A DNA stretch of 64,000 nucleotides from Streptomyces sp. NBC_00539 (GTDB lineage: Bacteria > Actinomycetota > Actinomycetes > Streptomycetales > Streptomycetaceae): the NCBI RefSeq assembly GCF_036346105.1, contig NZ_CP107811.1, forward strand, positions 5,599,501 to 5,663,500, read 5' to 3'. Every line of letters begins with the position of its first letter. The stretch's first letter is position 1. The translations under genes were made by a program, and so were the position numbers. The notes below the pieces were generated by a model. It saw only the letters and a list, made by a program, of their open reading frames with translations, was not told where the DNA came from and searched no databases. This document shows positions 19,753-30,008 of this stretch, piece after piece.

Positions 19753-20442
19753 CTAGTAGCGGGTCACGGCCAGGGCCCCGGACTCCGTACCGACCACGAT
19801 GTGCGGGTGCCTGCGCGGGTTCGCCCAGCGCAGGACCGCCCGCATGGCGCGCTTCGGGACGGACACGCAACCGGCCGTCGCGCCCTTGCCGTTGACGTGC
19901 AGGAAGATGCCCGCGCCCCGGCCGCGCACCGGCCGGTCGTAGTTGAAGCCGATGACCATGGCGTGCGCGTACTGCTGCCCGTAGGCGGCCAGGTGCTCCG
20001 CCTCGCCCGGAGCGCAGTCGGCGGGCAGGGACTCCACCCAGCGGTTGTAGCTCCCCGAGGCGTTGTCCTGGCACCACCAGGAGCGGTCCGACACCCTGCG
20101 GTACGGGTACTCCGTGGCCGCCGGGGCGTGCGCGAGGCCGAAGGCGTACGGGAGGTCGTACAGCCCGGCCGGGGTGGTGTTCGTGCCCTGGACCCGGCTC
20201 GCCCCCTCGGCCAGCCCGTTCGCCCCGAACCGGGCGGGAGCCCGCCCCTCCTCGTACCACCGCCCCGCGCGCCGGTCCCACCAGGTCAGCCACCCGGAGC
20301 TGGAGCCCGCCGTGGGCGCGACGGCCACGATGAGCTGGCTGCCCCCGCCGGTGTCGGCGAGCCGGTCCGGCAGCGGCGGACCGGCCTGGGGGAGCAGGGT
20401 GGTGACGACCAGTGGGGCGGCGAGGAGCGCGGTACGCAGCAC
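19753..20442 (-). CDS. Secreted L,D-transpeptidase-like protein
   Basis: A 229-residue protein with an N-terminal signal peptide (LRTALLAAPLVVTTLLPQAG) and a YkuD-like catalytic region ending in IFLHVNGKGATAGCVSVP; the histidine and cysteine are the expected active-site residues. Such enzymes make 3-3 crosslinks or other transfers in peptidoglycan outside the cell. The GTG start at 20442 has no ribosome binding site and lies three bases after the upstream HEAT gene stop, so it probably depends on translational coupling. Confidence 0.85.
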   Translation of the reverse strand: MLRTALLAAPLVVTTLLPQAGPPLPDRLADTGGGSQLIVAVAPTAGSSSGWLTWWDRRAGRWYEEGRAPARFGANGLAEGASRVQGTNTTPAGLYDLPYAFGLAHAPAATEYPYRRVSDRSWWCQDNASGSYNRWVESLPADCAPGEAEHLAAYGQQYAHAMVIGFNYDRPVRGRGAGIFLHVNGKGATAGCVSVPKRAMRAVLRWANPRRHPHIVVGTESGALAVTRY

Positions 20443-20445
20443 GTG

Positions 20446-21855
20446 TCAGACGGTACGGGGCGCAAGGGGCGCGGGCGGTGGAGGCAGGCCGGGGGAGCGC
20501 GGACCGTGCACCCGCTGGGCGGCGGCCCGGCGCAACCGCGGGTCGGCGTCCGCCAGCAGCTGCACGGAGGCGCGCAGCGCGAGGGCGCCGCCGCGGGAGC
20601 GCAGCACCCGGTAGGCGGCCCGGCGGGTGTGCACGGGGCGGCCGGGCGCGATCCGCTCCAGCAGCCAGTCGGCGGGCAGCCGCTCGGCGATCAGGGCCAG
20701 GCTGAGGGACGCCTCCCGCGCGACGGCGGCCGACGGGTCGTCGAGCAGGGGCCGCAGCAGGTCCGCGTCGACGGTGTCCAGCGTGCGCAGCCCGGCGACG
20801 GCGGCGGCCCGTACCGCGTCGACGGGGTGGTCCAGCAGTCCGCGCAGCAGCGGCGCGTCCGCCCGCCGGGCGCACTCGGCGAAACCGGCGACGGCGTACC
20901 GGCTCACCCGCTCCGGGTCCGCGACCAGGGCGCGGCAGTGGGCGTACGGGTCGGCCCCGGCCTGCTTGAGCAGCCAGCGGGCGCAGGCCCGGACCAGCGC
21001 GGAGCGGTCGGCCAGGTGGCCGGCCGCCTCGGCGCAGCGCCCGGCCCGGCGCAGGGCGGTGACCCCGCCCGCCCGCACCGTCGGGAGGTGACCGCCGAGC
21101 AGGGCGTCGACCGCCTCGTCGTCCGGGCCGTCGGCCGCCAGGGCGGCCAGGGCGGCATCCGCCCAGAGCCGGGCCGTCGCGGGATCCCGCTCCCCGGCCG
21201 CCCGCCGGGCCAGCTCCCGTCCGTCGAACAGTCCGGCGGCGAGCGTGATGCGGGCGGCGAACCGGCGGGTCGGCAGGTCGCCGCTGCGCCGCAGCCAGCC
21301 GAGGACCGTGTCGGGCTGCTCGCCGGTCATCGTGCGCGCGGCCCGCGCCGGGCGCCACCACCGCCCGGGACGCTCGGGGCGCCACCACGGGGCGAGGACC
21401 GGGTCCCCGGCGCCGAGGGCTCCTTCGAAGAGGTCGCGCGCCCAGCGGCCCCGTTCACGCCGGGCGAGCAGCAGGACCAGCGGGGTGAGGTCGACCAGCG
21501 TGCGCGCGGGATCGGCGGCCAGCGCCTGCGCGAGCACCTGCCGGGCCCGCTCGCGTACCGCCGGGACCCAGTCGGCGCACCGGATCGCGACGAGCGGGAG
21601 CGGGGGACGCGGGTCGTCGAGCGCGGAGAGGCGGATCCGGCCGTCGGGGTGGCAGAGGCGGACCTCGATCCTGGAGGCGGCGCCGGGTTCCGGGCACCAT
21701 GCGAAGCGGCCGCGCCGGATCTCCGTGTCGAAGGCGGTCCAGCTGCGCGGCAGGCAAGGGCGGCGGACGCCCCCGATCCCGAGGCGTCCGCCGCGCAGCA
21801 CGGCCGCCGCCGCGGCCCGGCCCGCTGCCGCCTGCTGCTGCGTCCCCACTCCCAT
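20446..21855 (-). CDS. HEAT-repeat protein
   Basis: A 469-residue, Ala/Arg/Leu-rich protein. From about residue 200 onward it consists of successive helical pairs of HEAT/PBS-lyase type, for example [18 protein letters not shown] and [18 protein letters not shown]. The N-terminal 130 residues are different and contain [20 protein letters not shown]. These repeats usually hold protein partners; no function is known. ATG 21855 follows GGGGAGGG. It is read away from argG and is followed directly by the transpeptidase gene. Confidence 0.75.
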   Translation of the reverse strand: MGVGTQQQAAAGRAAAAAVLRGGRLGIGGVRRPCLPRSWTAFDTEIRRGRFAWCPEPGAASRIEVRLCHPDGRIRLSALDDPRPPLPLVAIRCADWVPAVRERARQVLAQALAADPARTLVDLTPLVLLLARRERGRWARDLFEGALGAGDPVLAPWWRPERPGRWWRPARAARTMTGEQPDTVLGWLRRSGDLPTRRFAARITLAAGLFDGRELARRAAGERDPATARLWADAALAALAADGPDDEAVDALLGGHLPTVRAGGVTALRRAGRCAEAAGHLADRSALVRACARWLLKQAGADPYAHCRALVADPERVSRYAVAGFAECARRADAPLLRGLLDHPVDAVRAAAVAGLRTLDTVDADLLRPLLDDPSAAVAREASLSLALIAERLPADWLLERIAPGRPVHTRRAAYRVLRSRGGALALRASVQLLADADPRLRRAAAQRVHGPRSPGLPPPPAPLAPRTV

Positions 21856-21953
21856 GTGCCCTCCCCATCCGGTGTGGACCGCCGATCGTATGCGCGGGCC
21901 GGGACCGGCGCCCCTGATATTCGCGCTGGTCAGCCGCGCGCAACAGCGGTCGA

Positions 21954-21988
21954 TTGACGAAACATACGGAGCAGTGCATAGTTATGCC
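21954..21988 (+). promoter_or_regulatory. argG promoter with probable ArgR site
   Basis: TTGACG (21954-21959) and CATAGT (21977-21982) are 17 bases apart. The palindrome GCATA-GT-TATGC (21976-21987) covers the -10 element. ATAGTTATGCC (21978-21988) differs by one base from the argC site, which supports common ArgR control. Confidence 0.75.
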
Positions 21989-22036
21989 TGTCATCGATCG
22001 CATCGTCCCGCCCGTAACCACCGTGAGGAGAAACCC

Positions 22037-23230
22037 GTGACCGAGCGCGTCGTACTCGCCTACTCGGGCGGCCTTGACACCTCCGTCGCCATCGGCTGGA
22101 TCGCCGAGGAGACGGGCGCCGAGGTCATCGCCGTCGCGGTGGACGTCGGCCAGGGCGGCGAAGACCTGGACGTCATCCGCAAGCGCGCGCTCGCCTGCGG
22201 CGCCGTCGAGGCCGAGGTCGCGGACGCCAAGGACGAATTCGCCGACGAGTACTGCCTCCCGGCGATCAAGGCCAACGCCCTCTACATGGACCGCTACCCG
22301 CTGGTCTCGGCGCTCTCCCGGCCCGCGATCGTCAAGCACCTCGTCGCCGCCGCGAAGAAGCACGGCGCGACGACCGTCGCCCATGGCTGCACCGGCAAGG
22401 GCAACGACCAGGTCCGCTTCGAGGCCGGCATCGCCGCACTGGGGCCCGGCCTCAAGTGCATCGCCCCGGTCCGGGACTACGCGATGACCCGCGACAAGGC
22501 CATCGCCTTCTGCGAGCAGAAGGACCTGCCGATCGCGACCACCAAGAAGTCCCCGTACTCCATCGACCAGAACGTCTTCGGGCGCGCCGTCGAGACGGGC
22601 TTCCTGGAGGACATCTGGAACGCCCCGATCGAGGACATCTACGAGTACACCGCGAACCCGGCCACCCCGCGCGAGGCCGACGAGGTCGTCATCTCCTTCA
22701 AGGAGGGCGTCCCGGTCGCCGTCGACGGCAAGCCCGTCACCGTGCTCCAGGCCATCCAGCAGCTCAACGAGCGCGCCGGCGCCCAGGGCGTCGGCCGCAT
22801 CGACATGGTCGAGGACCGCCTCGTCGGCATCAAGTCCCGCGAGGTGTACGAGGCCCCGGGTGCGATCGCGCTGATCACCGCCCACCAGGAGCTGGAGAAC
22901 GTCACCGTCGAACGCGAACTGGCCCGCTACAAGCGGCAGGTCGAGCAGCGCTGGGGCGAGTTGGTCTACGACGGGCTGTGGTTCTCCCCGCTCAAGCGCG
23001 CGCTGGACGGCTTCGTCGACGAGGCCAGCCGGCACGTCACCGGTGACGTCCGGATGACCCTGCACGGCGGTCGCGCCGTCGTCACCGGCCGCAAGTCCGA
23101 CGAGTCGCTGTACGACTTCAACCTGGCGACCTACGACTCGGGCGACACCTTCGACCAGTCCAAGGCCCAGGGCTTCATCGAGATCTTCGGCCTGTCCTCG
23201 AAGATCGCCGCGCGCCGCGACCTCGCCTGA
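22037..23230 (+). CDS. argG: Argininosuccinate synthase
   Basis: A 397-residue enzyme joining citrulline and aspartate with ATP. The N-terminal PP-loop is AYSGGLDTS, and [10 protein letters not shown] is a second family signature. GTG 22037 follows GAGGAG. It is read from its own promoter with a likely ArgR site, 2.3 kb after argR, with two minus-strand genes between. From memory, S. coelicolor has argG far from the other arg genes, so this placement is informative. A hairpin follows before argH. Confidence 0.97.
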   Translation: MTERVVLAYSGGLDTSVAIGWIAEETGAEVIAVAVDVGQGGEDLDVIRKRALACGAVEAEVADAKDEFADEYCLPAIKANALYMDRYPLVSALSRPAIVKHLVAAAKKHGATTVAHGCTGKGNDQVRFEAGIAALGPGLKCIAPVRDYAMTRDKAIAFCEQKDLPIATTKKSPYSIDQNVFGRAVETGFLEDIWNAPIEDIYEYTANPATPREADEVVISFKEGVPVAVDGKPVTVLQAIQQLNERAGAQGVGRIDMVEDRLVGIKSREVYEAPGAIALITAHQELENVTVERELARYKRQVEQRWGELVYDGLWFSPLKRALDGFVDEASRHVTGDVRMTLHGGRAVVTGRKSDESLYDFNLATYDSGDTFDQSKAQGFIEIFGLSSKIAARRDLA

Positions 23231-23262
23231 GCCGGGCGCGCGCCGCGACCTCGCCCGAGCCG
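23210..23262 (+). repeat. 28-base partial tandem duplication at the argG end
   Basis: A 25-base segment at 23210-23234, covering the last argG codons and stop, recurs at 23238-23262 with one change (T to C) that removes the stop-like TGA. It looks like a local duplication of the gene end. Confidence 0.8.
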
Positions 23263-23283
23263 AGTCGTTCCATGCAGTACGAA

Positions 23284-23321
23284 GGCCGGCTCCCCGTTCC
23301 CTCCGCGACGGGGAGCCGGTC
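23284..23321 (+). terminator. Hairpin between argG and argH
   Basis: CCGGCTCCCCGT (23286-23297) pairs perfectly with ACGGGGAGCCGG (23308-23319), with a 10-base loop and two more outer pairs, one of them G-T. It could end argG transcription or reduce read-through into argH, since no separate argH promoter is obvious. Confidence 0.65.
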
Positions 23322-23339
23322 GCACACCCACCCTCTTGA

Positions 23340-24779
<1,440 letters not shown>

Positions 24780-24793
24780 CCGCGTCCCCGTGA

Positions 24794-24825
24794 GGGGCGG
24801 CCGGAGCACCCGCTCCGGCCGCCCC
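24794..24825. terminator. Bidirectional terminator after argH
   Basis: A perfect 14-base-pair stem, GGGGCGGCCGGAGC (24794-24807) with its complement at 24812-24825, and the loop ACCC. It lies between convergent argH and the HAD-like gene and can serve both. Confidence 0.85.
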
Positions 24826-24833
24826 TGCGTCGT

Positions 24834-25337
24834 CTACGCCGCCCACGCCGCCAGCGCCTGGAAGTCCGCCCCCACGAGGCCGGTCCGCTCGTCGATCCGC
24901 AGCAGCAGTGCCCGAGCGGGGTGGCGCCGGTCGACGTACTCCCGGTCCCCGTCCGTGATGTCGTCGTCGATCCACGCGAAGGGCCGGTTCCCCGCGTACT
25001 CCAGGACGTACTGGGTCTTCCAGAAGGTGCCGAGCGGCGCCCGCCCGTGCATCTGCGGCCAGTCGATGTACGGCAGCCGGGGCAGACCCAGCCCTATCCA
25101 GTCGTTGGCCTCGTCCTTCCAGGTGGTCGCCCAGACCGGTTCGTAGGAGTGGGCCAGCGCGAGCAGCTCCACGCCGTGGCCGGGGTGCAGCCACACCCGC
25201 AAGGGCTTGCGGCTCTCGGCCGCGGTCCAGCCCGTCGGGCGCACGCGGTGCGTCGTGTAGCCCTCCGGCCGGCGCTGGGGCTGGGCCGCATAGGGGTTCA
25301 GCGGTCCGTCGACGTCGATCAGCAGCAGTGGCTTCAT
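24834..25337 (-). CDS. HAD-like protein of unknown substrate
   Basis: A 167-residue protein beginning MKPLLLIDVDGPLNPYAA, which matches HAD motif I (DVDG). ATTWKDEAN supplies a motif II threonine region, and FAWIDDDITDGDRE supplies the acidic motif IV. The small size and lack of a cap domain fit minimal HAD phosphatases. An upstream in-frame GTG at 25343 would add two residues. It stands alone, convergent with argH. Confidence 0.7.
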   Translation of the reverse strand: MKPLLLIDVDGPLNPYAAQPQRRPEGYTTHRVRPTGWTAAESRKPLRVWLHPGHGVELLALAHSYEPVWATTWKDEANDWIGLGLPRLPYIDWPQMHGRAPLGTFWKTQYVLEYAGNRPFAWIDDDITDGDREYVDRRHPARALLLRIDERTGLVGADFQALAAWAA

Positions 25338-25391
25338 GGGCACCGATCATCCGTTCCGGTGACCCGTCGGGCAGCTCATTTACCGGTTCGG

Positions 25392-25422
25392 TGAGACAGT
25401 GATGTCTCATTCGGGTTATGCT
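25392..25422 (+). promoter_or_regulatory. TetR operator and leaderless promoter
   Basis: TGAGAC-AGTGAT-GTCTCA (25392-25409) is an 18-base perfect-arm dyad. TATGCT (25417-25422) lies six bases before ATG 25429, so the mRNA should be leaderless. Another half site, TGTCTCAT, overlaps the start codon. Autorepression by the encoded TetR protein is the simplest reading. Confidence 0.7.
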
Positions 25423-25428
25423 TGTCTC

Positions 25429-25980
25429 ATGGCCATGGATCGTGACCAGGTGCTCCGCGCTGCGGCGGCCCTGCTTTCCCGCAAGTCGACCGCGACGATG
25501 GACGAGGTCGCGCGCGCCGCCGGAATCGGGCGGGCGACGCTGCACCGCCACTTCGCGGGGCGGGACGCTCTCGTGCGGGCCCTGGAGGAGATGGGAATCC
25601 GTGAGTTCGAGGTGGCGTTCGACAACGCCCGCCTCGACGAGGGCACGGCGGTCGAGGCGCTCGCCCGACTCGTCGCCGAGAGCGAGCCCAACGCGCAGCT
25701 CCTGGCCTTCCTCGTCACGGAGAACCAGCTCTTCGAGGGCGATCAGGTCCACGAGGGGTGGGCCCGCCTCGACGCCCGCGTCAGCGCCCTGTTCCGGCGC
25801 GGCCAGGAAGAGGGGGCCATCCGGATCGACCTGAGCCCCGCCTGGCTCACCGAGGCCCTCTACGGCCTCATCGGCACCTGCGCGTGGGCCGTCATGGACG
25901 GCCGGGTCGCGGCCAAGGACTTCCAGTACATGATCATCGAGCTGCTGCTCGGTGGCGCACGACGGAGTGTGGAGAAATGA
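25429..25980 (+). CDS. TetR-family regulator
   Basis: A 183-residue repressor. The N-terminal HTH includes ATMDEVARAAGIGRATLHRH. The C-terminal ligand-binding half is helical and poorly conserved. The start at 25429 lies at the predicted transcription start; ATG 25435 is an alternative. Its stop overlaps the start of an MFS exporter (ATGA), so it probably regulates the pair in response to a toxic compound exported by the pump. Confidence 0.92.
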   Translation: MAMDRDQVLRAAAALLSRKSTATMDEVARAAGIGRATLHRHFAGRDALVRALEEMGIREFEVAFDNARLDEGTAVEALARLVAESEPNAQLLAFLVTENQLFEGDQVHEGWARLDARVSALFRRGQEEGAIRIDLSPAWLTEALYGLIGTCAWAVMDGRVAAKDFQYMIIELLLGGARRSVEK

Positions 25981-27521
25981 CCCGTACCGAACAGCTCAAG
26001 CGGCAGAAGGGGGCGGAGGAGAGCAGCAGCGGCCGTTGGCTCGCGCTCTGCGTACTCGTCCTGGCCGTCCTGCTGGTCGCGGTCGACGCCACCGTACTCG
26101 GTCTCGCCACCCCCTCCCTCAGTGAGGACCTCGAGCCGTCCGGCACCCAGCTGCTGTGGATCGGCGACATCTATTCCTTCGTCATCGCCGGTTGCCTCGT
26201 CTCCATGGGCTCGCTCGGCGACCGGATCGGCCGCAAGAAGCTGCTCCTCCTGGGTGCCACCGCCTTCGGCGCCGTCTCCGTGCTGAACGCCTACGCGACC
26301 AGCCCCGAGATGATGATCGCCGCCCGGGCGCTGCTCGGCGTGGCGGGCGCGACCCTCATGCCGTCCACCCTCGCGCTGATCCGCAACATCTTCCACGACC
26401 CGCGCGAGCGCAGCCTCGCCATCGGGATCTGGGGCGCCACCGCCTCGGCTGGCGCCGCCGTCGGGCCCGTCGTCGGCGGAGCCCTGCTCCAGCACTTCTA
26501 CTGGGGCTCGGTCTTCCTCATCAACCTGCCCGTGATGGCCGTGCTCGTCGTCGTCGGCATCAAGCTGCTGCCCGAGTCGAAGAACCCCGTCGCCGGTCCC
26601 TGGGACCTGCTCAGCGTCGCCCTCTCCCTCGTCGGCGTCATCGGCGTGGTCTACGCCGTCAAGGAAGCCGCCACCCACGGCGTCAACGGGGAGGCCGGGG
26701 CGGCCGCCGTCCTCGGCGCCGGCGCCCTGTACGCCTTCGTGAGGCGCCAGTTCACGCTGAGCGCCCCGCTGCTCGACATGCGGCTGTTCAAGCACCGCGG
26801 CTTCTCCGGCGCGGTCCTCGCCGACCTGCTCACCGTCTTCGGGCTGTCCGGACTCGTCTTCTTCCTGTCCCAGTTCCTCCAGCTCGTGCAGGGCCGCGAT
26901 CCGCTGGAAGCGGGTCTGGCCGAACTGCCCGCGGCCATGGGCGCCGTCGCCACCGGACTGGTGGCCGGCCGCTACGCCCGCCGCTACTCGGTGCGCGTGA
27001 TGGTCAGCGGCGGTCTCGCCGCCATAGGGCTGGCCCTGGGCGCGCTCACCCTGATCCACAAGGAGAGCGCCTACCCGCTGCTCGGCGCGGCCCTGCTCGT
27101 CGTCGGTCTCGGCGCCGGTTTCTCCTTCACGGTCACCGCCGACGTGATCCTCTCCAGCGTGCCCAAGGAGCAGGCCGGTTCGGCCTCCGCCGTCTCCGAG
27201 ACGGCCTACGAGCTGGGCGCCGCCCTCGGCATCGCCCTGCTCGGCTCCATCGTGACCGGCGTCTACCAGGGCTTCACCGCCCCGGCCTCGGTACCCACCG
27301 CCGTCGCGGACTCCGCGCACGAATCGCTGGGCGGCGCCGTCGAAGCGGGCCGGATGCTGGACCCGCAGACCGCGCAGACGATGGTCGGCGCGGCCCAGGA
27401 GGCCTTCGTGGACGGGCTCCGGTTCGCCTCGGGCGTCGGCGCGGCCGTCCTGCTCGCCACCGCCGCGGCCGCCTGGTTCCTGCTGCGCGGCCAGGAGCTC
27501 CAGGACGGCACCGAGCACTGA
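25977..27521 (+). CDS. DHA2-family MFS drug exporter
   Basis: A 514-residue transporter with 14 predicted membrane spans. It carries DATVLGLATPSL in helix 1 (motif D1-like) and GSLGDRIGRKKLL in loop 2-3 (motif A). VVGPVVGG-like motif C (GAAVGPVVGGALL) in helix 5 marks an antiporter. It resembles SmvA/QacA-type pumps. It is cotranscribed with, and translationally coupled to, the TetR gene, which points to inducible multidrug or antibiotic resistance. Confidence 0.92.
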   Translation: MTRTEQLKRQKGAEESSSGRWLALCVLVLAVLLVAVDATVLGLATPSLSEDLEPSGTQLLWIGDIYSFVIAGCLVSMGSLGDRIGRKKLLLLGATAFGAVSVLNAYATSPEMMIAARALLGVAGATLMPSTLALIRNIFHDPRERSLAIGIWGATASAGAAVGPVVGGALLQHFYWGSVFLINLPVMAVLVVVGIKLLPESKNPVAGPWDLLSVALSLVGVIGVVYAVKEAATHGVNGEAGAAAVLGAGALYAFVRRQFTLSAPLLDMRLFKHRGFSGAVLADLLTVFGLSGLVFFLSQFLQLVQGRDPLEAGLAELPAAMGAVATGLVAGRYARRYSVRVMVSGGLAAIGLALGALTLIHKESAYPLLGAALLVVGLGAGFSFTVTADVILSSVPKEQAGSASAVSETAYELGAALGIALLGSIVTGVYQGFTAPASVPTAVADSAHESLGGAVEAGRMLDPQTAQTMVGAAQEAFVDGLRFASGVGAAVLLATAAAAWFLLRGQELQDGTEH

Positions 27522-27552
27522 GCCACCCCAAGGGATGGTTTCCCGGACGGAG

Positions 27553-27588
27553 TTGACACCCCGTCGATCGCCGGGACACCATCCCGGC
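27553..27588 (+). promoter_or_regulatory. Promoter with hairpin abutting the start codon
   Basis: TTGACA (27553-27558) is a consensus -35. CACCAT (27577-27582), 18 bases downstream, is the best -10, seven bases before ATG 27590. GCCGGGA-CACCA-TCCCGGC (27570-27588) is a perfect 7-base dyad covering that -10 element and ending one base before the ATG. It is either an operator or, if transcription starts upstream, an RNA hairpin. Confidence 0.5.
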
Positions 27589-27589
27589 G

Positions 27590-29065
27590 ATGGAGATCAA
27601 CGATCTGACGGCCGCCGAACGCCGCGTCTGGGACGCCTTCCCGCGCGGCGAGGGCGTCGACTTCCGCGAGGAGCCCGAGGACAGCTCCGTCGACGGGGCC
27701 GGCTGGGGACCGGGCCGCACCCTCCGTGCGGAGGTGCTCCGGGCCCTCCTGCTCGGCGCCGGGCCGGCCGAAGAGGGCCAGGTCCCCGGGCTCAAGGTCA
27801 AGGGCGCCCGGATCACCGGCGCACTCGACCTCAGGTACGCCGTCGTCGACCACCCGATCCGGTTGCGGGACTGCTGGTTCGAGCGCAAACCGCTCCTGTA
27901 CGGGGCCCAGTTGAAGGCGCTCGTCCTCGGCTACTCGACGCTGCCCGGCCTGACCGCCGCCACCGTGCGCGTCGAGGTGGTCCTGCGGCTCTCCTGCTGT
28001 CGCATCACCGGGCCCGTCCGCCTCCAGGGCGCCCGGGTCGCCGGAGGCCTCTTCGTCCAGGGGGCCGTCATCGAACCGGCCCCCGGTGAGGAGGCGGGCG
28101 AGGCCGCGCTCCAGCTCAACCACGCCGAGATCGGTACCGACATCATCGCCAACGATCTCACCGTCCACGGCCAGCTGCGCCTGAACGGCGCCACGGTGGG
28201 CGGACAGGTCCAGCTCGACGGGGCGCGCCTGCTGAACCCCGGGGGGATAGCCCTGCACGCCGAAACCCTCACCGTCGGCACCGACCTGCGCGCGCACCGG
28301 CTGCACGCCCGCGGCACGGTCAACCTCACCGGCTCCCGCATCCCGGGCCAGGCCAACCTCACCCGGGCGGACCTCGCGAACCCCGCAGGGACGGCCCTGC
28401 GCGCCTCCAGCTGCGCCATAGGCGAGCTGTGGCTGCGCCGCTGCCCGCCGGTCCGGGGTGATGTGAACCTTCGCCGGTCCACCGTCGACATGCTCCACAT
28501 CGAGCCGCAGACCTGGCCGCAGCGGATCGCCGTCGACGGCCTCACCTACCGCACCCTCGCCCCGCACCTGCCCGCCGGGGAACGCCTGCCCGCACTGGAG
28601 CGGGAGGAGTCGGGATACCTCCCGTACGCCTACGAGCAGCTCGCCGCGGCCTACCGCACCGCCGGGGACGAGGCGGCGGCGCGGACCGTGCAGCTCGCCA
28701 AACTCCGCCGGCACCGCCGTACCCTGCCCCGGTACGCCAGGCTCTGGGGGCTGCTCCAGGACGCCACCGTCGGCTACGGCTTCCGGCCGCTGCGCGCCAC
28801 GCTCTGGCTGCTGGCCCTGCTGGTGACGGGCTCGCTCGCCTTCGCCCTCCACCATCCGAGGGAGCTCAAGCAAGGGGAGGCTCCGGACTTCAATCCGGTG
28901 TTCTACACGATCGACCTGATGCTGCCGATCATCGGCTTCGGCCAGGAGGAGGCCTTCGCGCCGGGCGGCTGGTACCAGTGGCTGTCGTACCTGCTGGTCG
29001 TGACCGGCTGGGTCCTCGCCACTACGACCGCGGCGGGCGTCAGCCGGTCACTGCGACGCCAGTAG
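27590..29065 (+). CDS. Membrane protein with right-handed beta-helix-like repeats
   Basis: A 491-residue protein. Residues ~60-330 show regularly spaced hydrophobic positions (for example GALDLRYAVV, GQLRLNGATV, GQVQLDGARL, GTVNLTGSRI), typical of a beta-solenoid related to pentapeptide or bactofilin-like folds. Two membrane spans lie near the C-terminus, around 405-425 and 460-480. Homologues are sometimes labelled membrane-associated oxidoreductase, but no redox motif is visible. The function is unknown. Its TAG directly abuts the stop codon of the convergent acyltransferase gene. Confidence 0.75.
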   Translation: MEINDLTAAERRVWDAFPRGEGVDFREEPEDSSVDGAGWGPGRTLRAEVLRALLLGAGPAEEGQVPGLKVKGARITGALDLRYAVVDHPIRLRDCWFERKPLLYGAQLKALVLGYSTLPGLTAATVRVEVVLRLSCCRITGPVRLQGARVAGGLFVQGAVIEPAPGEEAGEAALQLNHAEIGTDIIANDLTVHGQLRLNGATVGGQVQLDGARLLNPGGIALHAETLTVGTDLRAHRLHARGTVNLTGSRIPGQANLTRADLANPAGTALRASSCAIGELWLRRCPPVRGDVNLRRSTVDMLHIEPQTWPQRIAVDGLTYRTLAPHLPAGERLPALEREESGYLPYAYEQLAAAYRTAGDEAAARTVQLAKLRRHRRTLPRYARLWGLLQDATVGYGFRPLRATLWLLALLVTGSLAFALHHPRELKQGEAPDFNPVFYTIDLMLPIIGFGQEEAFAPGGWYQWLSYLLVVTGWVLATTTAAGVSRSLRRQ

Positions 29066-29755
29066 CTACGCGGCTTCGGCGACGCCGGCTTCCTTGGCCT
29101 TCGTGGCGTACATGTCCACGTACTCCTGACCCGACAGCCGCATGACCTCCGCCATCACCGAGTCGGTGACGGCGCGCAGCACGTAGCGGTCCCGGTCCAT
29201 GCCCTCGTAGCGGGAGAACTCCATCGGCTCGCCGAAACGGATGGTCACCCGGCCCGGGCGGGGCATGCCCTTGCCGCCCGGCTGGAGCTTGTCCGTGCCG
29301 ATCACCGCGAACGGCACGACGGGCGCACCGGTCATCAGGGTGAGGCGGGCGATGCCGGTGCGGCCGCGGTAGAGCCGGCCGTCGGGGGAGCGGGTGCCCT
29401 CGGGGTAGATGCCGAAGATCTTTCCCTCTTCGAGGATGCGGCGGCCGGTCATCAGGGCCGCGACTCCGCCGTTCGCGCCGTCGCGGTCGACGGGGATCAT
29501 GCCGGAGCCGGTGAAGAACCACGCCATCAGGCGGCCCTTGAGGCCCTTGCCGGTCACGTACTCGTCCTTGCCGATGAAGTGGACCGTGCGGTCGCAGACG
29601 AGCGGCAGGATCATCGAGTCGATGAAGGTGAGGTGATTGCCCGCGAGGATCACGGGACCGGTGCCCGGGATGCTCTCGATGCCCTCCACCCGGGTGCGGA
29701 TGATCAGCCGCATGACCGGTCCTACGGTGGCTTTGATGAGCGCGGTACGGAACAA
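29066..29755 (-). CDS. 1-acyl-sn-glycerol-3-phosphate acyltransferase (PlsC family)
   Basis: A 229-residue acyltransferase with the catalytic NHLTFID (H-x4-D) and the phosphate-binding FGIYPEGTRSPDG. It transfers an acyl chain to lysophosphatidic acid or a related lysolipid at the inner membrane face. The start is TTG at 29755, a rare start codon, supported by GGAGGG six bases upstream; no ATG or GTG fits. It ends with no gap to the beta-helix gene. Confidence 0.9.
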   Translation of the reverse strand: MFRTALIKATVGPVMRLIIRTRVEGIESIPGTGPVILAGNHLTFIDSMILPLVCDRTVHFIGKDEYVTGKGLKGRLMAWFFTGSGMIPVDRDGANGGVAALMTGRRILEEGKIFGIYPEGTRSPDGRLYRGRTGIARLTLMTGAPVVPFAVIGTDKLQPGGKGMPRPGRVTIRFGEPMEFSRYEGMDRDRYVLRAVTDSVMAEVMRLSGQEYVDMYATKAKEAGVAEAA

Positions 29756-30008
29756 CGTGAGCCCTCCGGCATCGAAAAGCGGCTTCGCACGACACGGTGG
29801 TAGTGCAGGTGAGGACGATACTCGCGGGTCAACCCTGATCGCACATCGGGTTCACGTGTCGGATACGCAGTGTTGACGCGTGTTTGCGCCATGTTCCCCC
29901 CGCAACCCCCTCCGCGCCACCGTTCGCCGCCTACCATCGGCGGGCCGGGCAGGCCTCGTGACCTGGGGATCCTCGGGCAGGCGGCCCTCAGACACAGGGA
30001 GTGCACTC

